Position numbers and translations under genes: made by a program. Below, piece by piece: positions 41,430-50,423 of a DNA stretch of 64,000 bases. A model generated the notes under the pieces. It saw only the letters and a program-made list of their open reading frames with translations, had not been told where the DNA came from and searched no databases. The DNA comes from JAGRGG01 sp965217265 (GTDB taxonomy: Bacteria; Pseudomonadota; Alphaproteobacteria; Geminicoccales; Geminicoccaceae): contig CBDCHP010000011.1 in the NCBI GenBank assembly GCA_965217265.1, forward strand, positions 992,001 to 1,056,000, in the 5' to 3' direction. The first letter of the stretch is position 1. Each line of letters begins with the position of its first letter.

Positions 41430-41771
41430 ATGACGGGTATTCAAGCCGCACCGTTCGAGGTGACGCAAAGCGCCGCCAAGCGCATCAAGACGATCGCCGA
41501 TGGCGAGGGCGGCAAGCTGCACCTGCGCTTGAGCGTTTCGGGCGGCGGCTGCTCGGGCTTTCAGTACGGCTTCAAGCTGGACGACACCGAGGAGACGGGC
41601 GACGTGCGGGTCGAGCGCGACGGGGCCGTCGTCGTCGTCGACGAGACCTCGCTCCTCTACGTCGCCGGCTCCAGGCTCGACTTCATCGAGGACCTGACCG
41701 GCTCCTACTTCAAGGTCGAGAACCCGAACGCCACGTCGGGCTGCGGCTGCGGCAGCTCGTTCGCGATGTAG
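41430..41771 (+). CDS. erpA: A-type iron-sulfur cluster carrier (ErpA/IscA-like)
   Basis: A 113-residue A-type carrier that hands Fe-S clusters to target proteins. The three conserved cysteines are Cys41 (SGGGCSGFQYGF) and Cys105 and Cys107 (TSGCGCGSSF). The ATG at 41430 matches the family length; the open frame extends upstream to 41367 without homology. Divergent position to dgt is typical for ErpA in alphaproteobacteria. It should serve the many Fe-S proteins nearby (molybdenum hydroxylase, Rieske oxygenase, sugar-acid dehydratase). Confidence 0.93.
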   Translation: MTGIQAAPFEVTQSAAKRIKTIADGEGGKLHLRLSVSGGGCSGFQYGFKLDDTEETGDVRVERDGAVVVVDETSLLYVAGSRLDFIEDLTGSYFKVENPNATSGCGCGSSFAM

Positions 41772-41775
41772 GCCG

Positions 41776-42546
41776 TTGCGCGTCGTCACCTGGAACGTCA
41801 ACTCGGTCCGCAAGCGCCAGGAGATCGTCCTCGACTGGCTGCGGGCACACCCCGACGCCGTCCTCCTCCTGCAAGAGACGAAGGTCCAGGACGACGCCTT
41901 CCCGCGCCTCTTGTTCGAGGCCGAGGGCTGGCAAGTCGTGCACCACGGCCAGGGCGGCGGGCGCAACGGCGTCGCCATCCTGGCGAGAACCCCGATCGAG
42001 GGCGTGGCGACCACCCTGCCGGGCGATCCCGACGACGCGCAGGCGCGCTGGATCGAGGCGACGGTGGCCGGCGTTCGCGTCGCCTCGGTCTACGTGCCCA
42101 ACGGCACGAACCTGGAATCGCCCAACTTCTCCTACAAGCTCGCTTTCCTGGAGCGCCTTCGCGCGCACGGACGCGCCTTGCGCCGCCGCTACCCGAACGT
42201 CGTCGTCGGCGGCGACTTCAACGTCGCACCCGAGGCGATCGACGTCTTCGACCCGATCGGCAGCGACGGGCACGTCTGCTTTCACCCCGAGGAGCGCCGC
42301 CGGCTGCGCGCGATCCTGTTCGATGGCTGGTACGATGCCTTTCGCGCCCTGCACCCGCTTGACCGGCGCTTCTCCTGGTGGGATCTCCGCGCCGGCGCCT
42401 TCGAGCGTGACGAGGGCCTGCGCATCGACCACCTCTTGTTGAGCCCCGACCTGCTCGACCGCACGATCGAGGCCGGCATCGACCGCGACGCCCGCACCGG
42501 CCGCGGCGTCTCGGACCATGTGCCGGTCTGGGTGGAGGTTCGTTGA
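41776..42546 (+). CDS. xth: Exodeoxyribonuclease III / AP endonuclease
   Basis: A 256-residue exonuclease III-type enzyme that cuts at abasic sites and degrades 3' ends during base excision repair. Motifs in order: TWNVNSVRKR (start), LLLQETKVQD (catalytic Glu), VYVPNGTN, GGDFNVAP (Asp/Asn), RIDHLLLS and SDHVPVWVE (Asp-His). It starts at TTG 41776, four bases after erpA, so the two are co-transcribed. The stop TGA is shared with the start of a palindromic repeat. Confidence 0.94.
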   Translation: MRVVTWNVNSVRKRQEIVLDWLRAHPDAVLLLQETKVQDDAFPRLLFEAEGWQVVHHGQGGGRNGVAILARTPIEGVATTLPGDPDDAQARWIEATVAGVRVASVYVPNGTNLESPNFSYKLAFLERLRAHGRALRRRYPNVVVGGDFNVAPEAIDVFDPIGSDGHVCFHPEERRRLRAILFDGWYDAFRALHPLDRRFSWWDLRAGAFERDEGLRIDHLLLSPDLLDRTIEAGIDRDARTGRGVSDHVPVWVEVR

Positions 42547-42693
42547 ACGCTTCGCGTCCTCTGGCGCGGGGCCTTTTTTTCTTCTTTTTTGCTATTTGTC
42601 GTTGGAGATTGGCCTCAGCATTGAAGCCAGCCCCAGCCAAAGTTGCAAAAACAAAAGGAAAAAGCCCACGCGGCGAGCGCACGCGGAGCGTTC
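42545..42693. repeat. Full copy of the ~145-bp palindromic repeat between converging xth and exbD genes
   Basis: Left arm GAACGCTTCGCGTCCTCTGG at 42545-42564, T tract 42573-42590, centre GGCCTCAGCATTGAAGCCAG, A tract 42646-42663 and right arm ending GGAGCGTTC at 42693. Both neighbouring stop codons are TGA followed by ACGC, so the repeat overlaps each stop (xth TGA 42544-42546; exbD TGA on the minus strand 42694-42692). Confidence 0.88.
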
Positions 42694-43075
42694 AACGCCG
42701 CACCGCCATGACCGCGACCCCGATACCAGCCTGATCCAACCGCTCCGCGAGCGGGCGAAACACGCTAAGCGGCAGGTCGGCGTCGGCGCGCAGGGTGAGG
42801 CGCTCGACGCCCAGGGCGCGCAGCCGGGCGAGGAGGGCGTCGGGGGCGACGACCTCGCCGCGGTAGGCGAGGCGGCCGTTGGCGTCGATCAACAAGGTCT
42901 CGGCGTCGTCGGCACGGCTCTTAAACACGGTCGCCGGCAGGTCGACGGCGATCGGGCTCGCCGGGTCGAGGGCCGCCGTCAGCATGACGAAGACCAGGAT
43001 CAAGAAAACGACGTTGATGAGCGGGATGACGGCGACGTCGTCGTCGCGCCGCCCAGTCGTCGCGCGCAGCCGCAT
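42692..43075 (-). CDS. ExbD/TolR family biopolymer transport protein, copy 2
   Basis: A 127-residue protein with a cytoplasmic start, one transmembrane helix (IPLINVVFLILVFVMLTAAL, ~17-36; the Asp usual in the helix is replaced by Asn at NVVFL) and a periplasmic domain. ExbD/TolR proteins convert proton flow through ExbB/TolQ into movement of a periplasmic partner. The missing Asp in the helix suggests a structural rather than proton-conducting role, since the other copy keeps it. The ATG at 43075 touches the stop of the first copy. Confidence 0.88.
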   Translation of the reverse strand: MRLRATTGRRDDDVAVIPLINVVFLILVFVMLTAALDPASPIAVDLPATVFKSRADDAETLLIDANGRLAYRGEVVAPDALLARLRALGVERLTLRADADLPLSVFRPLAERLDQAGIGVAVMAVRR

Positions 43076-43479
43076 CAGGCCTGCGCCGGCAGGAGGCGGA
43101 CGCGGTCGAGGCCGAGCCCTTCTAGGCGGTCGAGCCAATCGATCAAGGCTTGCAGGTCGAGGCCGGGTTCGGGGTCGAGCACGACCTGAAGCCCGGCGAA
43201 GCGCCCGCGCAGCGCTTGCAGCCGGGCGTCGATCACGCCCTCGGGCAGCGCCTCGCCGTTCAGCCGGGCGCCGCCGTCGGCGTCGAGGCGCAGCAGCACG
43301 GTCTCTCGCGGCGGCGCGTCGGGTGCCGCCAGCCCTGCGCTGGCGAGGTCGAGCGGGCGCAGGCTGATCTCGTCGAAGCGGCCGGCGAGGATGAAGAAGA
43401 CGAGCAGCAGGAAGACGACGTCGATCAGCGGGGTCAGCCGGATGGCGGTCCTGATCCGGCGCGGTGCCGCCAGCCTCAC
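43075..43479 (-). CDS. ExbD/TolR family biopolymer transport protein, copy 1
   Basis: A 134-residue ExbD-like protein starting at GTG 43479 (GTGA overlap with the ExbB-like gene). The transmembrane helix carries the proton-relevant Asp: IRLTPLIDVVFLLLVFFILAG (split here as IRLTPLIDVV and FLLLVFFILAG, ~13-33). The periplasmic part is Leu-rich and ends LLPAQA. Together with the second ExbD it gives an asymmetric pair for one ExbB. Confidence 0.9.
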   Translation of the reverse strand: MRLAAPRRIRTAIRLTPLIDVVFLLLVFFILAGRFDEISLRPLDLASAGLAAPDAPPRETVLLRLDADGGARLNGEALPEGVIDARLQALRGRFAGLQVVLDPEPGLDLQALIDWLDRLEGLGLDRVRLLPAQA

Positions 43480-44114
43480 GTCCCCTCCAGGATGTCGAGG
43501 GCTTGGTTGACGATCGTCTCCATGTCCTGCCGCAGCCGGTCCAGGCGCGCCTCGAAGTAGCTCAAAGCCGCGCTCGCCGGGATGGCGATGATGAGGCCGG
43601 CCGCCGTGGTGACGAGTGCTTGCGAGATGCCGCCGGCGAGCGTCCCCGGATCGGCCCGCCCGCCCGCCGACTGCAGCGCCTCGAACGCCTGGATCATGCC
43701 GAGCACCGTGCCGAGCAGGCCCAGGAGCGGGCTCAACTGCGCCACGACGTCGAGCAGGCGCAGGTGGCGGCGCAGGCCCGCGAGCGCCGCCTCGGCCCGC
43801 CACTGCAAGTCGGCGTCGAGCGCCGCCCGATCGGCGCGCGGCGAGGTCACGATCCGGTGCAGCAGCCCCGCGATCGGGTTCGTGCTGCCGCGCACCGCCG
43901 CGCGCAGGCCGTCGGCGTCGCGCGTCTGCAGGGCGTCGAGCGCGGGCGCGACGAAGCGGCGGTCGCCGAGCCGGGCGCGGGCGAACTGGACCGCCTTGAC
44001 GATGACGACCGCGAGGCCGGCGATCGAGAGCAGCAGCAAGGCGACGAGGACGGTCCCGCCGGCGGCGAGCAGGCCCTCGGCCGACGCCGCCCAAGCGTCG
44101 AGGTCTACTTCCAC
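43476..44114 (-). CDS. MotA/TolQ/ExbB family proton channel protein
   Basis: A 212-residue membrane protein with three transmembrane helices: ~17-40 (GGTVLVALLLLSIAGLAVVIVK), and two in the second half around SPLLGLLGTVLGMIQAFEAL and GISQALVTTAAGLIIAIPAS, the conserved ExbB channel core. It starts at GTG 44114, overlapping the upstream periplasmic-protein gene by ten bases. It is expected to form the stator with the two downstream ExbD proteins. No TonB, TolA or TolB gene is in the window. Confidence 0.9.
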   Translation of the reverse strand: MEVDLDAWAASAEGLLAAGGTVLVALLLLSIAGLAVVIVKAVQFARARLGDRRFVAPALDALQTRDADGLRAAVRGSTNPIAGLLHRIVTSPRADRAALDADLQWRAEAALAGLRRHLRLLDVVAQLSPLLGLLGTVLGMIQAFEALQSAGGRADPGTLAGGISQALVTTAAGLIIAIPASAALSYFEARLDRLRQDMETIVNQALDILEGT

Positions 44115-44587
44115 AACTCGGCCGCGAGGGTTTCGAGCCTCAAGCGATCGAGGCAGGCGTCCGGGTCGACCTCGCCGTCGGACGTCCGGCACGCCGAGAC
44201 CTCGTTGACGAGGATGCGCTCGATCTCGCCGCAGCCGACGCCCTCGAAGTCGAACGCCTTGACCAGGGTCTTCTCGGGCGCGACCGGCGCCAGTTCGACC
44301 AGGAGGCGCTGGCCGATCACGCCGTCGGGGCGAAACGAGACCAAGTCCAGCTTCAAGCTGTCGTACTGCGCCTCGCCCTCGTTGCGCAGGACGAAGCTGG
44401 CGCGGCAGGCGCCGCCGTTGATCGGCTCCAGCTTGTTGAGTTGCAGCAAGAGGGGCGTCGAGGCGGCGGCGGGCGAGGACGACCCACCGGCAGCGGATTG
44501 CTCTTGCGCCGCAAGCGGTGCCGCCAGCAGCCAAGCCAAGACACCGATGAGGACCCTACGCCGCGCGGCTCGGCCGATGTTGGGCAT
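44105..44587 (-). CDS. Exported protein of unknown function, first gene of the ExbB/ExbD operon
   Basis: A 160-residue protein with an Arg-rich N-terminus and signal peptide (MPNIGRAARRRVLIGVLAWL..., cleavage after LAA near 28). The mature part has four Cys that could form two disulfides (GGACRASF, GVGCGEIE, SACRTSDG, DACLDRL) and a predicted beta-rich core. It overlaps the ExbB-like gene and so is probably the periplasmic partner or sensor of the motor. The ATG at 44587 has AGGA 11 bases upstream. No named family recognised with confidence. Confidence 0.8.
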   Translation of the reverse strand: MPNIGRAARRRVLIGVLAWLLAAPLAAQEQSAAGGSSSPAAASTPLLLQLNKLEPINGGACRASFVLRNEGEAQYDSLKLDLVSFRPDGVIGQRLLVELAPVAPEKTLVKAFDFEGVGCGEIERILVNEVSACRTSDGEVDPDACLDRLRLETLAAELWK

Positions 44588-44712
44588 CAATCAATCCTTT
44601 ACCATCGCTCCACCGGCTTGGCATGACACAAGGCAGGGCCGCACCTCAAGCCGAGAAAGCGAGATCCAGTCCTAGCCCCAATATGATTGGCGCTCATGCC
44701 GCACGTTCCTCC

Positions 44713-44740
44713 TTGAAAAGTTATAGCGTTCTGATAGATT
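44713..44740 (+). promoter_or_regulatory. Candidate sigma-70 promoter for the AT-rich lipoprotein gene
   Basis: TTGAAA at 44713-44718 and TAGATT at 44735-44740, spaced by 16 bases, lie 32 bases before the ATG at 44772, which has a strong AGAGGA ribosome site. The match is good by E. coli standards; the region is AT-rich, which raises the chance of accidental matches. Confidence 0.5.
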
Positions 44741-44771
44741 GTAATTGCATTTATTCAACTTTAGAGGAATA

Positions 44772-45464
44772 ATGTTGGGCATGTTCGTGCGCAACCATAC
44801 CTTGACCATCGCCAAAAAATGGATGCGCAACCTCAGTGCCGTTCTCCTCGCCAGCGCGTTGGCGACGTGCGGGCCACGCTACGTCAACACGACGCAATTT
44901 CGTGCCGCAAGCGAGGAGGGATTGGTCGTTGTGGGTCTGAGATGGGAAAACCCACCGGCGCCCGGATTCGGCGTTTTTAATCTGCAGTTTTCAAGATATG
45001 ATGAATATAAAAACACTTTCGGAGCTGAATACTTAGATGTAACTTTTAATGACGCTAAATCTGAAGATTTTGTTTACTTTACTAGATCTCTGAAGCCAGG
45101 CATGTATGGCGTCGATGTGGGCATTGAACGCGCCGGAGGCACCGGATTTTCCTTCTTTTGTCCTCCACCCACATTTCAGGTGGGCGCTGGCGAGATTGTC
45201 TACGTAGGCAATTTCGAGGCGAACCGGAGTCCTTCTGAAACGAACTGGGCTGTTTCTCGCCATTTTTACGACGAGGCCGAAGCACGCGAGGCGTTGGCCG
45301 CGTATCCTGGGATAGAAGGTGATATGAAGACTCAACTTCTCTCCTATAACCTGCCGGACACTTTCGAATACAAGATGATCGGCCTGTTGCCCGGTGCGGC
45401 GGCGCGCTCAAGGCTACCATGTTCGGGATCGAACGCGATCTTCAAACCGAACGCTGACCCTTGA
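44772..45464 (+). CDS. Hypothetical lipoprotein in an AT-rich island
   Basis: A 230-residue protein with a lipoprotein-like signal (LLASALATCG; the Cys near residue 33 from the ATG at 44772) and a mature domain rich in aromatic residues with no recognised family. The start is set by AGAGGA five bases before ATG 44772; a shorter start at 44823 is possible. The coding sequence is much richer in A and T than everything around it (for example GATGAATATAAAAACACTTT at 45000-45019), with matching codon use, which suggests recent horizontal gain. It stands alone between two operons, with no mobile-element remnants visible. Confidence 0.75.
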   Translation: MLGMFVRNHTLTIAKKWMRNLSAVLLASALATCGPRYVNTTQFRAASEEGLVVVGLRWENPPAPGFGVFNLQFSRYDEYKNTFGAEYLDVTFNDAKSEDFVYFTRSLKPGMYGVDVGIERAGGTGFSFFCPPPTFQVGAGEIVYVGNFEANRSPSETNWAVSRHFYDEAEAREALAAYPGIEGDMKTQLLSYNLPDTFEYKMIGLLPGAAARSRLPCSGSNAIFKPNADP

Positions 45465-45518
45465 GCATTTATCCGTTGCAAGGTCGATTCTTGAAACTCG
45501 CTCGACCGGTGGGCTAGC

Positions 45519-46994
<1,476 letters not shown>

Positions 46995-47097
46995 ATGCTC
47001 TCCTCAACGGTTCATCGCTCGCCGTGCGCGGGATATACGCATCGACCGCGGCGGCGACCAGACGTTGATGTCAAGCACGGCATAAGAAGACGGGCGA

Positions 47098-47126
47098 AGC
47101 GGGCGCGGCCGCCGCCCGCTTTTCTC
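47098..47126 (+). terminator. Hairpin with short T run between guaB and the arylsulfotransferase-like gene
   Basis: An 8-bp perfect stem AGCGGGCG (47098-47105) / CGCCCGCT (47113-47120) with a 7-base loop is followed by TTTCTCT on the plus strand. The nearest transcribed gene on the left is on the minus strand, so on the RNA of the arylsulfotransferase-like gene the T run precedes the stem. It may act as a 3'-end stabiliser rather than a true terminator. Confidence 0.4.
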
Positions 47127-47133
47127 TAGCGAC

Positions 47134-48438
47134 TTAGTCGGCCGCGGCCGTCACGCTCACATTGTCGAGAAAGGGCAGATCCTCGGGGGCGTAGCGGGCG
47201 ACGTCGCCGACGAAGCCGATATAGGGCTCGCCGTCGATGTCGCCGATGCCGTTGCGCCACTCCCAGACCACGCGCGGCTCTGGCTCGCGCGTCACCTCGA
47301 ACACCCGGCCGCCCGTCGATTCGGGGAACAGCACGTTGCCGTTGGCGAGCAGTTGCACGTTGCCCCAGACCTCGCTGTAGAAGCCGTCGGCGCAATCGCC
47401 GTACGACCAGACCACGGCTTGCGTCACCGGGTCGATCTCCAGGATCCGGCTCGCCTTGCAAGAAAAGCGGGGGCCGCGATTGTCGTAGAGGAGGATGTGG
47501 CCGTTGGGCAGCAGGTCCGGGTCGTGCTGGCCGGCGAACGGGCCGGCGAGAGCCCACTTGGCGCGGTGCGTGTCCTTGTCGATGAGCACGAGCGCGTCGA
47601 GGTCGCGCAACGACACCAGGACGTCGCTGGCCTCGAAGCCCGGCACTTGCGCCGCGAACGCGGCCGTCACCACCTCGACGTTGTTCAGGTGGGTGAAGTC
47701 GTAAGATTCGATGCGGTCCGGCAGCAGCCCCGGCGCCCCTTTGAGCGCCTCGAGGATCGAGATCCGCTCCAGCACCTCGCCCCCGGGAGAGACGTGCAGG
47801 ACGGTGTCCTCGTAGTACCACGTCTTGTTGCGGGGCAAGCCTTGCATCGGCTCGGTGCGGTAGGTCATCGAGGGCACCCAGACGCTGTCGTCCTCGGCGA
47901 CGAACACGTCGTGGTGCGTGTTGGCGTCGACCTTCCAGACGACTTGCGAGTCCTTGTCGAGCCGCGCGAGCCCGCCGCCGTAGGGAAAGTGGCCGCCCTC
48001 GAAGTTCAGCAAGAGATCGCCGTTGGGGTAGAGGTGGACGCCGTGCCAACGAACCGTGTCGGGGTTGCCCTCGCTGATGACCTGCGGCGCCCCGTTCGGC
48101 CACACCTCGGCAAAGCGCGCCCGCCACTCGTGGCGCACCGTGCCGTCGAGTTCGATCAACCGGGCGAGAAAGCTGTCCTTGGTCTTCATCGTGACGAGCG
48201 TGAGCCCCCCCGCCGTGCGCTCGGGATCGAGCCGCACGGTCCCGGTCTCGACGTTCTTGGCCGGGACGAAGGCGAAGTCCTCGACGAAATAGCGGTTGTA
48301 GACCGCATTGGCGGCGTCCTTGGCCTCTTCGAGGTGGCGCGCCGGCCACAACTCCCAGCTACGGACTTGGTAGCCGGCGAGGAAGAGCAGGACGCAAAGG
48401 CCGGCGGCGAAGACGATGCGGGCGATCCAGTCGGTCAT
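47134..48438 (-). CDS. Arylsulfotransferase family protein
   Basis: A 434-residue membrane-anchored protein: an N-terminal hydrophobic segment (IVFAAGLCVLLFLAGY, ~7-22), then a six-bladed propeller-like domain of the arylsulfotransferase (ASST) family. Blade motifs include WHGVHLYPNGDLLLNFEGG, HHDVFVAEDDSVWVPS, HDPDLLPNGHILLYDNRG and GNVQLLANGNVLFPESTGG. ASST enzymes move sulfate between phenols in the periplasm; many relatives lack demonstrated activity, so the exact reaction here is uncertain. It is monocistronic, with guaB downstream on the same strand. Confidence 0.85.
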   Translation of the reverse strand: MTDWIARIVFAAGLCVLLFLAGYQVRSWELWPARHLEEAKDAANAVYNRYFVEDFAFVPAKNVETGTVRLDPERTAGGLTLVTMKTKDSFLARLIELDGTVRHEWRARFAEVWPNGAPQVISEGNPDTVRWHGVHLYPNGDLLLNFEGGHFPYGGGLARLDKDSQVVWKVDANTHHDVFVAEDDSVWVPSMTYRTEPMQGLPRNKTWYYEDTVLHVSPGGEVLERISILEALKGAPGLLPDRIESYDFTHLNNVEVVTAAFAAQVPGFEASDVLVSLRDLDALVLIDKDTHRAKWALAGPFAGQHDPDLLPNGHILLYDNRGPRFSCKASRILEIDPVTQAVVWSYGDCADGFYSEVWGNVQLLANGNVLFPESTGGRVFEVTREPEPRVVWEWRNGIGDIDGEPYIGFVGDVARYAPEDLPFLDNVSVTAAAD

Positions 48439-48923
48439 GTTTCCAACGCAGAAGTTTCATCCCGGCGGGGCGCGTTTGCCGGGATCGCGGTCTGGCAGAA
48501 ACTGTAGGGCCACGCCATCCGATTGCTCAAGCCGCCACTGGGCCGCTCAAGCCACAAATCGCCGCAATTGTTCTGCGACCGTACCCAAAGGGGGTTGGTC
48601 ACGGCGAAGCGTCGTGCCGGTTTTGCCCGCCTCAAGCCCTTACGGGCGATACCCGCGTCGCGAGCGGCGGTCTCTCTTACGGCAACTATGACGCGCACGA
48701 CACCCGTTAACTAGTTGCCGGTTCAGGCACGAATAACAGTATGTTATCGCTTAATTTATCGCCCAAAGTGAGATTCCTTAGGAATATTCCTTCCGGCCGC
48801 TCCGTCTGTAGGTCGTCAAGCGGTCGCCGAGCGCCTCCAACCAAGCGGCACGGCCCGCCAAACAAAGAAATGCCCGCCCTCTGACGCGCGGGCGAATCTC
48901 GCCACGGGACATAGGAGTTCTGC
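48439..48923. other. Long divergent intergenic region, no gene recognised
   Basis: These 485 bases separate the divergent arylsulfotransferase-like and M23 peptidase genes. Several short open frames exist but have no family resemblance. Visible structure: GCTCAAGCC repeated near 48525 and 48544, an AT-rich core with the palindrome GGAATATTCC (48780-48789), and a GCCCGC/GCGGGC hairpin about 30 bases before the M23 ATG (48872-48893). Promoters for both genes should be here. Confidence 0.5.
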
Positions 48924-49784
48924 ATGCTTTCGACGCGATTCAGCGCGCCCGAAGGAAACCTTACCGGCATTGCTCATCGTTTTCTCATCGCCGGTCTGAT
49001 CCTCGCCTGCGCGCTCGGCGCCCAGGCCGAGGCCGCCGTCTCGGCCGACGCGGCCGCACCGCGAACGGACGTCGCGACGACGACCGCGGTGTCACCCGAC
49101 CTGAGCGCCTTCGCCGAAAAGACGGAGACGTTCGCGGCGATCCAGGTGGCCGGCAGGTACAAGAAGGCATCGAAGCGGGGCGGCAAGACCCCCAGGGGTT
49201 GGGACTACGTCCTGCGCAACGGCGACGATCTGAAAAGGGCCTCGTCCTACATCCGCTCGGTGGCGCAGAGCATGTTCCGCGACGCCGTCGGCTCTAGCAC
49301 CTCGATGAGCGTCGGCTACTTGGCCCCCAACTACATGGGCTACAGCAAGCCCTCGGGCGGCAAGTACATCCGCCACACCGGCCTCGACCTGCCCAAGGGC
49401 GTGGGCTCGCCGGTCAGGGCGTTGGCACCCGGCAAGGTCGTCTCGGTCATCACCAAGAACCCGCTCGACGCCGCCGTGATCGTCAAGGAGAACGGCGCCA
49501 GCCGCTACTGGGTCTACGGCCACGTCCAGGGCAAGGTCAGGCGCAACCAGAACGTCGGCAAGGGCACGGTTGTGGGCAGCATCATCAACCCGCGCGGCAA
49601 GTTCCGGCCGCACGTCCACGTCAGCGTCCTGACCACCCCGTTCCCGGTCAGGGGTTCGCTCAGGAACAACCTCGGCTGGGGCCGGACCAAGGGCGGTTCG
49701 CCAAAGGAGGCCGAGGAGACCGCGCTGCGCTACACGATGCAGCCGCTCGAAGCCTACGCCCGCGCCAACGGCATGTTCAAATAG
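48924..49784 (+). CDS. M23 family metallopeptidase (LytM-type), exported
   Basis: A 286-residue protein with a signal peptide (hydrophobic core ~20-34, cleavage after AEA) and a C-terminal LytM domain. The zinc site is His151-x3-Asp155 (HTGLDL) and His232 (HVHVSV, with His230 as the catalytic base), and VYGHVQGK holds His200. Such enzymes cut peptidoglycan cross-links; with the active site intact this should be a real endopeptidase rather than an activator. Between the signal and the domain is a ~110-residue linker rich in Ala and Thr. Upstream hairpin and AT-rich promoter region suggest regulated expression. Confidence 0.9.
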   Translation: MLSTRFSAPEGNLTGIAHRFLIAGLILACALGAQAEAAVSADAAAPRTDVATTTAVSPDLSAFAEKTETFAAIQVAGRYKKASKRGGKTPRGWDYVLRNGDDLKRASSYIRSVAQSMFRDAVGSSTSMSVGYLAPNYMGYSKPSGGKYIRHTGLDLPKGVGSPVRALAPGKVVSVITKNPLDAAVIVKENGASRYWVYGHVQGKVRRNQNVGKGTVVGSIINPRGKFRPHVHVSVLTTPFPVRGSLRNNLGWGRTKGGSPKEAEETALRYTMQPLEAYARANGMFK

Positions 49785-49913
49785 CCTTGCCCGCCGCCCG
49801 GAGGTCGCCCGAAGGGGTCCGCGTCCGGGCCGGCGGGTGCTGGAAACTTGGCCACGGCCGTTGCTTTGATGTACAAGGCTACCCGCCACGCCACACTTGC
49901 GAGGAGAAGTCGC

Positions 49914-50096
49914 ATGTTTGATCCGCGCAAGCGCGCCATCGTCCTCGCCCTCGGGCTCGGCCTGCTCGCCCTGCCGCTCGCCGCCTGCGACGAGGAAGGC
50001 CCCGCCGAGGAGGCCGGCGAGAACATCGACGACGCGGTCGACGACGCCGGCGAGGCGATCGAGGACGCGGGCGAGGCGATCGACGATCGAAACTGA
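49914..50096 (+). CDS. Small acidic lipoprotein A
   Basis: A 60-residue protein: a signal peptide ending in lipobox LPLAAC (Cys25) followed by a strongly acidic, repetitive mature part built on DDAGEAIEDAGEAIDD units. The ATG at 49914 has AGGAG upstream. A shorter paralogue follows 70 bases downstream. The pattern of a tiny lipoprotein with GE-x-I-x-DAG repeats recalls entericidin-type proteins but is far more acidic; no function can be assigned. Confidence 0.75.
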   Translation: MFDPRKRAIVLALGLGLLALPLAACDEEGPAEEAGENIDDAVDDAGEAIEDAGEAIDDRN

Positions 50097-50166
50097 CCGG
50101 AGCATCTCGATCGGCGCCGGGGCGGACGGTCCACCCCGGCGGGTAGCACGACGAAGGGAGAAGACG

Positions 50167-50295
50167 ATGACGACTCACAAATGGCGCTCGCTGATGCTGG
50201 CGATGCTCCTGGGCCTGGGCGCGCTCACGCTCGGCGCCTGCGACGACGGCCCGGCCGAGGAGGCCGGCGAGGAGATCGACGACGCCACCGATTGA
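50167..50295 (+). CDS. Small acidic lipoprotein B
   Basis: A 42-residue protein, too short for most gene callers. It has an N-terminal signal peptide with lipobox LTLGAC (Cys25) and a mature part of only 18 residues, CDDGPAEEAGEEIDDATD, which matches the first unit of lipoprotein A almost exactly (CDEEGPAEEAGENIDDAVD). The ribosome site AAGGGAG is well placed before ATG 50167. The gene pair looks like a tandem duplication with loss of the repeat units in this copy. A GC-rich hairpin follows at 50324-50351. Confidence 0.7.
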   Translation: MTTHKWRSLMLAMLLGLGALTLGACDDGPAEEAGEEIDDATD

Positions 50296-50323
50296 TCTAA
50301 GGCGTCGCGACCCACGATCGAGG

Positions 50324-50351
50324 ACGGCCCGGGCTTGAACGTCCGGGCCGT
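50324..50351. terminator. GC-rich hairpin downstream of the small lipoprotein genes
   Basis: A perfect 9-bp stem ACGGCCCGG (50324-50332) / CCGGGCCGT (50343-50351) with a 10-base loop lies 28 bases after lipoprotein B. Only TTCCC follows, so it is a weak intrinsic terminator at best, perhaps a 3'-end stabiliser. Confidence 0.5.
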
Positions 50352-50375
50352 TCCCGACCCGCCTTGACGCAAACG

Positions 50376-50415
50376 CCCCTTTCAAGCTTCAACGTCTCGG
50401 TAGGCTTGAAAGGGG
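50376..50415 (+). promoter_or_regulatory. 12-bp perfect inverted repeat directly before the sugar-acid dehydratase start
   Basis: CCCCTTTCAAGC (50376-50387) and GCTTGAAAGGGG (50404-50415) are exact complements with a 16-base loop, ending eight bases before the ATG at 50424. In RNA the hairpin would pair the AAAGGGG that could serve as ribosome site; in DNA it could be an operator. A TTGACG hexamer (50364-50369) just upstream might be a -35 element. Confidence 0.65.
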
Positions 50416-50423
50416 CTGGAAGA

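Noticed and set aside
48435..48698. An 87-residue minus-strand frame upstream of the arylsulfotransferase-like gene
   Set aside because: It has no recognised motif or ribosome site and overlaps the start of a well-supported gene.
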